Under the pieces are notes generated by a model. That model did no database searches and was not told where the DNA came from. It saw nothing but the letters and a program-made list of their open reading frames with translations. Below are positions 56,922 to 64,000 of a DNA stretch of 64,000 bases, piece by piece; within the stretch, counting starts at the first letter, position 1, and each line of letters opens with the position of its first letter. The stretch spans positions 2,542,001 to 2,606,000 of the forward strand of contig OY969423.1 in assembly GCA_963699225.1 (NCBI GenBank), written 5' to 3'. The stretch comes from VRUE01 sp963699225. Lineage in GTDB: Bacteria; Actinomycetota; Thermoleophilia; Solirubrobacterales; 70-9. Made by a program: the position numbers and the translations under genes.

Positions 56922-59900
56922 CTACTTTGCGGGCTCACTGGGTGTTAGTTCGCCCCCGCGTTCGGTACCGGCGATTAGTTCGTCGGGCGATTTGTCCTCC
57001 GGTATAAACCCGGATTTCATGCCGAAATAAACCGCCTGTGGATGGTGAGCAACGATTGCCACCGTTGATTGCTCAGGTGTTACTGCGTAACCATCGGAAA
57101 GTCCCATACCGATCGACTCCAGGTCGAGTAGGCGCCAGACCTTGGTGTGCTCCGACTGATCTGGGCAGGCGGGGTAGCCCCAGGAGTAACGTCGCCCTTG
57201 ATCGAGGGCAATCCCAAGCTCCTCGCGAACCTGTGAGTGCAGCCACTCGGCTAGTCCCTCCGCTGACTGCACGCCAAGGCCGTGGACGAAGAGCTGTTCG
57301 GCGAACTCTCCTTCGCGCTCCAAGCGCTCGATCACGCTCGTAACCTCGCCGCCAACCGTCACGCCCTGCAGGGCGACGACGTCCCGTTCGCCGGAATCGA
57401 GTGGGCGGAAGAAATCGGCGAGGCAGATGCGATCGTGGCGAGGCTGGCGGGGGAAGGTGAGGCGCTCGAGCTCGCGCTCGGGATCATCTGGATCGAAGAT
57501 GACCAGCTCGTTGCCACTGGCGTTGCAGGGGAAGTAGCCAAGCCGGGCCCGCGGGTGGAGGTAGTCCTGCTCACGCCACATGCGCTCGAGGCGCGGGGCG
57601 AACCCCTCCTCCTCGCCGTTGCCCTCAACCAGTTCACGCCAGGCCTCACCCTTGACGCCGCGCCCGCCCCAGTGCAGCTTGAAGAGCACGTGGCGATCTA
57701 GGTGGGGGAAGACGTCGTCGAGGTTCACCTCCACCTCTCGTGCGCCGAAAAAGGGTGGCTCTGGGATCGCGATGTCGGTGCGCGCGGCCGAGCGCACGCT
57801 CGCGTCGCTGGTCGGCGGCCCGGTGTCGGTCACGACCGGTTTCTCGCGCAGCTCCTGCGCCTCCGCCCTGATTCGCTCGACCAGGGCATCGCGGGCCTGC
57901 TGGTCGACCAGGGCATCCATCGTGTCGAGGCCCTGGAAGGCGTCCTTGCAGTAGAAGACGCCGGGCTCGTAGACCTCGTCGGACTCTTTGCCCCGCGGGT
58001 AGAGGGTGCGCCGGCCGAAGTCGCGGTTGATCGCGGCGCCGCCGATTAGCACCGGGAAGCCAAGGCCACGCTGGTGCAGTTCCTGAACGCAGATCGGCAT
58101 TTGCTTGGAGGTGGAGACGAGCAGGGCGGAGAGCCCGATCGCGTCGGCTTCGTTCTCAACGGCGGCCTCGATAATCGCGTCGACCGGGACCTGCTTGCCG
58201 AGGTCGATCACCGTGTAGCCGTTGTTGGTGAGGATTGTGTTGACCAGCGACTTGCCGATGTCGTGCACGTCGCCGAACACGGTGGCGATCACCACTTTGC
58301 CCTTTGTGTGACCGTCGATCCGGTCGAGGTAATTCTCCAGTTGGGCGACGGCGCGCTTCATCACTTCGGCCGACTGCAGGACGAAGGGCAGGATCAGTTC
58401 GCCGGCGCCGAACTTGTCACCGACCTCCTTCATCGCTGGCAGCAGCACCTCGTTGAGCGTGGGAACGGCGCCGATCTTCTCCACCGAGCGGTCGATCCAG
58501 TCCTCGACCCCATCCTTCTTGCGGCGCAGGATGTGCCAGTGAAGGGCCTCCTCGGGCTCCATGCCAGCGGTCGGGTCGGCCGCTTCCTCCTCTGCTTCCT
58601 CACCCTTCGACTCGAAGTGTGAAATAAAGAGCTCCAGCGCGTCCTCGCGCCGGTTGAAGACGAGGTCATCGGTCAGCGCCCGCTCCTCCTCGGAGATCTC
58701 CGAGTAGGGCGTGATGTGATTGGGGTTGACCATCGCCAGGTCGAGCCCGGCCTCGACGCAGTGGTGCAGGAAGACCGAGTTGAGCACGGCGCGCGGCCGC
58801 GGCGAGACGCCGAAGGAGACGTTGGAGACGCCGAGCGAGGTCTTCACGCCGGGGATCTCGGCCTTGATCCGGCGGATCCCTTCGATCGTCTCCACCGCCG
58901 AGGGCTTCCACTCGTCGTCGCCGGTGGTCAGGGTGAAGGTGAGGGCGTCGAAGATCAGCGCCTCGGGATCGAGGCCGTGCTCCTCGCAGGCGATCTCGCG
59001 AATTCTCTGAGCGATCTCGACCTTGCGCTCCGCCGTCTTTGCCATCCCGACCTCGTCGATTGTCAGTGCGATCAGGGCGGCTCCGTGCGCCTTGGCCAGC
59101 GGGATGACGACGTCGGCCTTGTCGCGGCCGGCCTCGAGGTTGATCGAGTTGACTATCGCCCGGCCCGGGATCTGCTCCAGCGCCGCCTTCAGCACCTCCG
59201 GCTCGGTCGAGTCGACCTGGATCGGCGAGGGCTGGGTCAGCGAGATCCGCTTGACCACCGCCGCCATCTGCTCGTCCTCGTCCTGGCGCTCGGTCAGCGC
59301 GACGCAGACGTCGAGCACGTGGGCGCCGCCTTCGACCTGGTCTTCGGCGACCTGGACCAGGCCGTCGTAATCGTCGGCGAGCAGCAGCTCCTTCGCCTTG
59401 CGCGAGCCCTGCGAATTGACCCGCTCGCCGACCAGCGTCGGCCGCGGTTCCTGGACCAGGGGAGTGGAAGTCATCATCGATGAGACCTCGATCGGACCGG
59501 GCGCGGGACGCGGCCCCGGCACCTTGCCGTCGACCCGCTCGCGGATCGCGGCGATGTGTTCGGGCGTGGTGCCGCAGCAGCCGCCGACGATGCCGACGCC
59601 GTAGCGCTCGACGAACTCGCCCAAGGTCGCTGCGAGCGGAACCGGCTCTTCGGGGAAGATCGTCTCACCGTCGGGCCCCTGCAGGGGCAGGCCGGCGTTG
59701 GGGATGCAGTGGACCGGCAGCGGGCTGTGCTCGCCGAGGAAGCGAATCGCGTCGCGCATGTCCTCCGGCCCGGTTGAGCAGTTGAGCCCGACCACGTCGA
59801 CGTCGAGCGCCGTCAGGGTGGTCAGCACCGCCTGGATGTCGGTGCCAAGCAGCATCTTGCCGCCGTTGGGGAGCAGTGAGACGCTGATCTGGATCGGCAG

Positions 59901-60452
59901 CGTGCGGCCACTCTCCTTGAACGCCTCACGCGCCCCGAAGATCGCCGCCTTCACCTCGAGGATGTCCTGCGCCGTCTCGATGATGATCAGGTCGGCACCG
60001 CCCGCGACCAGGCCACCGGCCTGCTCGGTAAAGACCTCGACCAGCTTGCCGAAGCTGATGTTGCCCAGCGTGGGGTCGGTAGAGGCCGGCAGGAACCCGG
60101 TAGGCCCAATCGAGCCCGCCACAAACCTGTCGGGTCCTGCGGCCTTGCGCGCAATCTCAGCCGCCTTCGTATTGATCTCCAGCGTGTGCTCGCCCAGCCC
60201 CCACTCTTCGAGCTTCAGCCGCGAGCCCTGGAAGCTGTCGGTCTCAACGACCTCAGCTCCGGCCTCAAGCATCGAGGCATGAACTCCCTCGATCACATCG
60301 GGCCGATTCAGCACAAGCGCCTCATGGCACTTGCCCTGCAGGCCGCCGTAGTCCTCCTGGGTCAGCTCAAACTGCTCAAGGGTTGCACCCATCCCGCCGT
60401 CAAACACGACGACGCGCTCGTGGACTGCGGCTATGAAGTCTCGCTCGGACAT
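56922..60452 (-). CDS. metH: Cobalamin-dependent methionine synthase
   Basis: The 1176-residue enzyme has all four modules. The homocysteine domain (1-310) has zinc ligands Cys225 (GLNCSTG) and Cys292-Cys293 (GGCCGTTP). The methyltetrahydrofolate domain (about 335-600) has LVGERVNSQGSRKAKEL and SLGVSNVSFGV. The cap and B12 domain (640-880) has the DVHDIG motif at 728-733 with His730 as the cobalt ligand. The AdoMet-dependent activation domain (900-1176) has RARLGYFPCNASGNEL and RYSWGYPACPDQ. It transfers methyl from 5-methyl-THF to homocysteine. No cobalamin riboswitch is seen in its short upstream gap. No strong ribosome site is visible. Confidence 0.95.
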   Translation of the reverse strand: MSERDFIAAVHERVVVFDGGMGATLEQFELTQEDYGGLQGKCHEALVLNRPDVIEGVHASMLEAGAEVVETDSFQGSRLKLEEWGLGEHTLEINTKAAEIARKAAGPDRFVAGSIGPTGFLPASTDPTLGNISFGKLVEVFTEQAGGLVAGGADLIIIETAQDILEVKAAIFGAREAFKESGRTLPIQISVSLLPNGGKMLLGTDIQAVLTTLTALDVDVVGLNCSTGPEDMRDAIRFLGEHSPLPVHCIPNAGLPLQGPDGETIFPEEPVPLAATLGEFVERYGVGIVGGCCGTTPEHIAAIRERVDGKVPGPRPAPGPIEVSSMMTSTPLVQEPRPTLVGERVNSQGSRKAKELLLADDYDGLVQVAEDQVEGGAHVLDVCVALTERQDEDEQMAAVVKRISLTQPSPIQVDSTEPEVLKAALEQIPGRAIVNSINLEAGRDKADVVIPLAKAHGAALIALTIDEVGMAKTAERKVEIAQRIREIACEEHGLDPEALIFDALTFTLTTGDDEWKPSAVETIEGIRRIKAEIPGVKTSLGVSNVSFGVSPRPRAVLNSVFLHHCVEAGLDLAMVNPNHITPYSEISEEERALTDDLVFNRREDALELFISHFESKGEEAEEEAADPTAGMEPEEALHWHILRRKKDGVEDWIDRSVEKIGAVPTLNEVLLPAMKEVGDKFGAGELILPFVLQSAEVMKRAVAQLENYLDRIDGHTKGKVVIATVFGDVHDIGKSLVNTILTNNGYTVIDLGKQVPVDAIIEAAVENEADAIGLSALLVSTSKQMPICVQELHQRGLGFPVLIGGAAINRDFGRRTLYPRGKESDEVYEPGVFYCKDAFQGLDTMDALVDQQARDALVERIRAEAQELREKPVVTDTGPPTSDASVRSAARTDIAIPEPPFFGAREVEVNLDDVFPHLDRHVLFKLHWGGRGVKGEAWRELVEGNGEEEGFAPRLERMWREQDYLHPRARLGYFPCNASGNELVIFDPDDPERELERLTFPRQPRHDRICLADFFRPLDSGERDVVALQGVTVGGEVTSVIERLEREGEFAEQLFVHGLGVQSAEGLAEWLHSQVREELGIALDQGRRYSWGYPACPDQSEHTKVWRLLDLESIGMGLSDGYAVTPEQSTVAIVAHHPQAVYFGMKSGFIPEDKSPDELIAGTERGGELTPSEPAK

Positions 60453-60466
60453 GAACCTAGGAGGGT

Positions 60467-60571
60467 AAGGGGTCGGGCTTGCCCTGCCCAGAAGGCTCAG
60501 GGACCACGCTCCTCACTTCGCAAACGATCTGCTGCGCAACGGTCTTCTGGGCAGGGCAAGCCCGACCCCTT
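60467..60571. repeat. Inverted repeat with 28-bp perfect arms between ALDH and metH
   Basis: Bases 60467-60494 and 60544-60571 are exact reverse complements around a 49-base spacer. The right arm lies 18 bases after the aldehyde dehydrogenase stop and the left arm 15 bases before the metH start. As RNA this would form a very stable hairpin. There is no T-run for intrinsic termination. Confidence 0.8.
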
Positions 60572-60588
60572 CCGCCCCAACGCTCAGG

Positions 60589-62166
60589 TCAGCCGCGAAG
60601 CCCCAACCGCCGGCGCCAATCCCGCGCGTTGAACGCCGTCAGGACCCGGTTGACCAGTCCGCGGCGCCCCTTGGTGTAGGGGTACCAGGACGGTTCGTTC
60701 TTGCCACCGAAGCGAGTGACGACGATCGACTCGGGGCGGCAGTACTTCTTGATTCCGTAGTCGCCGTGGCGGAAGCCGATGCCCGATTGCTTCCAGCCGC
60801 CCATCGGAACGCCCATGGCGAGCATGTTGGTGATCACGTCGTTGACGTTGACGGAGCCGGCCTCGATGCGGCGCGCGATTGTCTCGGCCCGGTTCTTCTC
60901 GCCGAAGACGGAGGCGGCGAGCCCGTAGCGGCTGTCGTTGGCGAGGCGTATGGCCTCCTCCGAGTCGCGAACTTTCATCACTCCGACTACTGGGCCGAAG
61001 GTCTCATCACGCATGACTTTCATCGAGTGGTCGACGTCAACGAGGACAGTTGGCTCGAAGTAGTCGCCGGGGACGTTGGCTTTCTTGCCTCCCGTGAGTG
61101 CCCGAGCCCCGTTGGCGAGGGCGTCGTTCACCTGCTCCTCGACGATCGTCGACTGGTTGGGCGAGGTCATCGCGCCGACGTCCTTTTCCGGCTTGCGGCC
61201 GTCGGTGCCCTGGCGAAGGCTGTCGACTTTCTTGGTCAGCTTGGCGACGAACTCGTCGTAGACCGGCTCCTCGACGTAGATGCGCTCGACCGAGAGGCAG
61301 ACCTGGCCGGCGTTGTACATGCCGCCCCAGGCGGCGGCGTTGGCGGCGCGATCAACGTCGGCGTCGGCGAGGACGATCATCGGGTCCTTGCCGCCGAGCT
61401 CGAGGCTGACCGGGGTCAGGGTCTCCGCCGCCCGGGCCATGACCTTGCGCCCGGTCCGGTCGGAGCCGGTGAACTGGATGTAGTCGACCTGGTCGACCAA
61501 TGAGCTGCCGGCCTCGCCGGCGCCGAGCACGCAATCGAAGACATCCGGGGCGCCGATCGCCTGCTTCCAGGCATCGATCACCTGGATCAGGCTCAGCGGC
61601 GTGAACTCCGAGGGCTTGACCACGACCGCGGCGCCTGCCTGCAGGGCGGGGATCGAGTCACCCAAGCCCATTGCGAGGGGGAAGTTCCAGGGGCTGATCA
61701 CGCCGACGACAGGATGTGGCCGGTAGCGGATCATCAGCTTCTTCGAGGCCATCAGCGGCGAGTGGGGGCGGACGTCCTCGTCGCCGATGAACTTCGCCGC
61801 GTTGGTGCCGTAGAAGTTGATCAGGTCGGTGACGTAGAACAGCTCGGCCGCGATGTCGCCGCGCACCTTGCCGGTTTCGGCCTGCACGGTGTCGGAGATC
61901 TCCTCGACGTTGTCGAGGATCCAGTCGCGCAGCTTGCCGATCCAGTGGTAGCGGCCCTCGATCCCGATTGCCTCCCACTCGGCCTGGTTGGCGCGGACCC
62001 GAGCTACGGTGGCGGCGATCGTCTCGGGCGTGTCGACCTGAATTGAGCCGACCGCCCCGCCGCTCGCCGGGTTGAGAACCTCGATCTGCTCAGCGGGCGG
62101 CGCGCTGCTGCCCCCGTTTGAGCCGTTGACCGCTGTCGTGCTCGTCTCGACCGTTCCGCTCTCCAC
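60589..62166 (-). CDS. Aldehyde dehydrogenase (NAD(P)-dependent, ALDH superfamily)
   Basis: The 525-residue enzyme oxidises aldehydes to acids. It has the ALDH blocks VVGVISPWNFPLAMGL, FTGSDRTGRKVM, LELGGKDPMIVL with the general-base Glu, NAGQVCLSVERIYV with the nucleophile Cys, and ETFGPVVGVMKV. The N-terminal 40 residues are low complexity (TTAVNGSNGGSSAPPAEQ). The C-terminus RRGLVNRVLTAFNARDWRRRLG is an unusual basic extension, possibly a membrane-associating helix as in fatty aldehyde dehydrogenases. The GTG at 62164-62166 is chosen for GGAGGA at 6-base spacing. The operator-like site 62187-62202 is just upstream, so TetR control is likely. Confidence 0.9.
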   Translation of the reverse strand: MESGTVETSTTAVNGSNGGSSAPPAEQIEVLNPASGGAVGSIQVDTPETIAATVARVRANQAEWEAIGIEGRYHWIGKLRDWILDNVEEISDTVQAETGKVRGDIAAELFYVTDLINFYGTNAAKFIGDEDVRPHSPLMASKKLMIRYRPHPVVGVISPWNFPLAMGLGDSIPALQAGAAVVVKPSEFTPLSLIQVIDAWKQAIGAPDVFDCVLGAGEAGSSLVDQVDYIQFTGSDRTGRKVMARAAETLTPVSLELGGKDPMIVLADADVDRAANAAAWGGMYNAGQVCLSVERIYVEEPVYDEFVAKLTKKVDSLRQGTDGRKPEKDVGAMTSPNQSTIVEEQVNDALANGARALTGGKKANVPGDYFEPTVLVDVDHSMKVMRDETFGPVVGVMKVRDSEEAIRLANDSRYGLAASVFGEKNRAETIARRIEAGSVNVNDVITNMLAMGVPMGGWKQSGIGFRHGDYGIKKYCRPESIVVTRFGGKNEPSWYPYTKGRRGLVNRVLTAFNARDWRRRLGLRG

Positions 62167-62186
62167 AGTTGCTCCTCCTCGACCCT

Positions 62187-62202
62187 TTGGCTGGTCAGCC
62201 AA
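62187..62202. promoter_or_regulatory. TTGGCTG-GT-CAGCCAA operator-like element before the aldehyde dehydrogenase
   Basis: TTGGCTGGTCAGCCAA has perfect 7-bp arms around GT. It differs from the site at 44066-44081 by a compensated change in each arm. It sits 20 bases upstream of the aldehyde dehydrogenase GTG, over or just ahead of its ribosome site. A shared TetR regulator is inferred. Confidence 0.6.
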
Positions 62203-62211
62203 CTGTAGCCG

Positions 62212-63390
62212 CTATCGGCCAGTCAGCCTGTAAACGGGCCCTTCCTGCGAGGCGATGTAGATGCGGCCGAGGTCGTCCTCGCCGAATGAGGTGGGGGAGG
62301 AGATGGTGAGGCCGGTCTTGCGGTCGCCGCTGGCGTGGCGCAGGTGGGGGACGAGGCTGCGCACGATGCCGGAGCAGTAATCGGCGTAGAGATAGCGGCC
62401 ACGCAGGGGTCGTGGGCCACCGGGACCGACCACGTAGCCGCCGATGATCGTGCAGCTGCCGCCGTCGCGGCTGTGGCTGTAGGCCATGATCGGCTTGGTC
62501 GTGCCGCCTGGGTCGGGGGTACCGCTGTTTTCTTCTTCGTAGGGGTGGTAGCCCTCGAGCGCGTCCCAGCCGAAGTTGGCGCCCGCGGCGCCTTCGAGGG
62601 TCGTGTAGTCGAGCTCCTCGAAGCGGTTCTGGCCGACGTCGCCGATCGCGATCCGCGGCTGCGCCGCACTGGTCGTGTCGAAGGAGAAGCGGAAAGGATT
62701 GCGCAGGCCGTAGGAGTAGATCTCGTCGCGGCCCGGCTTGCCGACGAAGGGGTTGTCGGGGGGGACCGAGTACGGCTTGCCGCCACTTGGCCGGGGATCG
62801 ATGCGCAGCAGCTTGCCCAGCAGGCTCTCCTTGTTCTGGGCGTTGTTGGGCGGGTCGCCACCCGAGCCGCCATCGCCGGTTCCGAGATAGAGGAGGTCGC
62901 CGAGGAACTGCAGCTGGCCGCCGTTGTGGTTGTCGTTGACCGGATGGGCGATCTCGATCACGTTGCGGCGGGAGCTTCGCTCGGCTCGCGTCGCCGTGGC
63001 GCGCTGGAATTCGTCGACGCGGATGTTGCCGGCTTTGTCGGTGTAATAGACGTAGAAGTCACCGCTCTGCTCGTAGTCAGGGGGGAAGGCGATCGAGAGC
63101 AGGCCGCGCTCGCCGCCAAAGTCGACCAGGCCGCCGATGTCGAGGAATGGATGGCTCAGCCTGTGGCCGCCGCGTAGCACCGCGACCTTGCCCGGCTGTT
63201 CGACCACGAAGAGCAGCTTGGGAAAGCCGGGGGCGCCGCTGACGTAGGTCGGGTTGTCAAAGCTGCCGATGCGCTTCAGCGCCAGCCCTGCCGGCCGCCC
63301 GGAGAGATGCTGTTGCGCGGTGCCGCAGGCAGGTAGCGCCACCAGCGCCAGCGCCGAGAGCAGGATGATCGAGATGGCTCTTTGTCTCAC
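62212..63390 (-). CDS. PQQ-type glucose/sorbosone dehydrogenase-like lipoprotein
   Basis: The 392-residue protein has a lipobox at LVALPACGT (Cys22), so it is anchored outside. The mature part is a six-blade propeller of the soluble PQQ aldose dehydrogenase type: LKRIGSFDNPTYVSGAPGFP, VNDNHNGGQLQFLGDLLYLGTGDGG with the catalytic His, IYSYGLRNPFRFSFD with Arg of the PQQ site, and GANFGWDALEGYHPY. It oxidises sugars or other alcohols at the outer face. Whether PQQ is available in this organism is not shown. It is a GTG start, and the stop lies just before the ALDH operator. Confidence 0.85.
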   Translation of the reverse strand: MRQRAISIILLSALALVALPACGTAQQHLSGRPAGLALKRIGSFDNPTYVSGAPGFPKLLFVVEQPGKVAVLRGGHRLSHPFLDIGGLVDFGGERGLLSIAFPPDYEQSGDFYVYYTDKAGNIRVDEFQRATATRAERSSRRNVIEIAHPVNDNHNGGQLQFLGDLLYLGTGDGGSGGDPPNNAQNKESLLGKLLRIDPRPSGGKPYSVPPDNPFVGKPGRDEIYSYGLRNPFRFSFDTTSAAQPRIAIGDVGQNRFEELDYTTLEGAAGANFGWDALEGYHPYEEENSGTPDPGGTTKPIMAYSHSRDGGSCTIIGGYVVGPGGPRPLRGRYLYADYCSGIVRSLVPHLRHASGDRKTGLTISSPTSFGEDDLGRIYIASQEGPVYRLTGR

Positions 63391-63413
63391 GCCATCACGC
63401 TACCCGCCGCCGG

Positions 63414-64000
63414 CTATTTCTTTTCGACGACTTCTCCGCTGTCGTTGACTTCGGTGTTGCGTTCGGCTGAGCTGATCTTCACCGTGAAGGAGCCGCCCGG
63501 GGCCGCGCCGCCGCCGGTCTCTGCCTTTGTCGTGTCGCTGAGGCCGGCCTCGACCGCGTAGACGAGCGTGTAGTTGCCGGGCTTGACCGCGCTCAACTTC
63601 CAGACCACGTCGGCGCTCGCGTTCTTCTTCAGCGGGCCGAAGTCAAAGGTCTTCGGGTTCGAGGTTTCGGCGCCGCCGTTGGCGGTCGAGCCGATGAACT
63701 TGGGGTAGTGCGCGGCGAGGACCCAGACCGGCCGGTCTGGCTGGGCCAGTTCCGGCTGGGGATCGCGGATTCCGAAGGGCAGGGTGGACCCCTCGCCCTC
63801 CTTGCCCTTGACCGAGACGTTGACGGTCAGGGCGGGGATCGTCTTGTCGCCGGTGTTGCGGACGCCGAGATCGAGCAGGTAGGTCTGGCCCAGGTGCTGC
63901 TCGGTGGGGAAGTTGGCGTCGGTCACCTTGACCCGGTAGTCGCCTTCCGTCTCATTTGAGTCGGAGGACGAGCCGCCACAGGCCGCGATCGAGAGGGCCA
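63414..64000 (-). CDS. Lipoprotein of unknown function (5' end beyond window)
   Basis: The visible 195 residues continue to the window edge with a lipobox ALSIAACGGSS, so the missing part is just the signal peptide start. The mature part, EGDYRVKVTDANFPTEQHLGQTYLLDLGVRNTGDKTIPAL, then TFDFGPLKKNASADVVWKLSAVKPGNYTLVYAVEAG, forms two immunoglobulin-like beta regions such as those that bind or bridge in envelope lipoproteins. The final segment (RNTEVNDSGEVVEKK) is charged. No family name can be given. It lies upstream of and co-oriented with the sugar dehydrogenase. Confidence 0.75.
   Translation of the reverse strand, partial: ALSIAACGGSSSDSNETEGDYRVKVTDANFPTEQHLGQTYLLDLGVRNTGDKTIPALTVNVSVKGKEGEGSTLPFGIRDPQPELAQPDRPVWVLAAHYPKFIGSTANGGAETSNPKTFDFGPLKKNASADVVWKLSAVKPGNYTLVYAVEAGLSDTTKAETGGGAAPGGSFTVKISSAERNTEVNDSGEVVEKK

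Noticed and set aside
60453..60588. Cobalamin riboswitch before metH
   Set aside because: The gap is about 136 bases and almost all of it is the 28-bp inverted repeat; no B12-box sequence is visible.
1..64000. tRNA genes and CRISPR arrays
   Set aside because: No cloverleaf with a TTCRA-type T loop and no regularly spaced direct repeats were seen.

Overview
The window looks like a chromosome segment from a high-GC Gram-positive actinobacterium. GTG and TTG starts are frequent and a few starts appear to be CTG. Several families are typical of Actinobacteriota: HemQ, an FprA-like reductase, a PimA-like mannosyltransferase, an actinobacterial holin-X protein, DUF3618 and a deazaflavin-dependent nitroreductase-like protein. 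The large secreted propeller and Cys-repeat proteins plus many acyl-CoA genes suggest Thermoleophilia/Solirubrobacterales. That placement is inferred from gene content only. No rRNA, tRNA, CRISPR array, insertion sequence or prophage was seen.

Layout. 1-6410: biotin carrier protein (cut by the window edge), a glycosyltransferase, a phospholipase C-like protein with a winged-helix-like N-terminus, an amidase and TetR pair divergent across a 16-bp palindrome, and glycerol kinase. 6532-12227: PlsC, a lactonase-like MBL protein, short-chain dehydrogenases, and small enzymes. 12338-17214: NTF2-like, SixA, GH114, an MBL variant, and a TetR coupled to a secreted peptidoglycan amidase. 17445-32631: a lipid and acyl-CoA catabolism block with two acyl-CoA dehydrogenases, enoyl-CoA hydratase, acyl-CoA carboxylase beta, a BKACE enzyme, OsmC, a CoA transferase, MerR and twin SDRs. 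This block is interrupted at 18627-20735 by a lower-GC gene for a 702-residue protein that appears to combine a PD-(D/E)XK-like and a PIN-like nuclease, followed by a DUF445 and Abi-alpha-like pair.

32640-35666 encodes a cyclase/AAA/TPR regulator. 35720-43872 holds four leftward genes for large or unusual secreted proteins: a collagen-like membrane protein, a propeller/FN3 protein, a four-unit Cys-repeat protein and a small secreted protein. 44104-47445 carries a nitrilase-family enzyme with its TetR, a holin-X and DUF3618 set, and a BolA, CGFS glutaredoxin and A-type carrier group for iron-sulfur handling. 47565-56433 has DegV, a PimA-like glycosyltransferase fused to a flippase-like membrane domain, a large membrane protein, HemQ with a PAS/zinc-type protein, FprA, and a double-HxlR regulator. 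56922-64000 has MetH, an aldehyde dehydrogenase, a PQQ-type sugar dehydrogenase lipoprotein and an edge-truncated lipoprotein.

How the parts fit. The enzyme content points to growth on fatty acids, branched acids and glycerolipids. A shared TTGRCTG-N2-CAGYCAA operator-like element sits upstream of the nitrilase/TetR operon and the aldehyde dehydrogenase, with a weaker copy before a FabG-like SDR, suggesting a local TetR regulon. The strongest candidates for something undescribed are the dual-nuclease protein, the secreted-protein island and the HemQ-coupled PAS protein. Several long perfect inverted repeats (28, 21 and 16 bp arms) are not explained by ordinary terminators.
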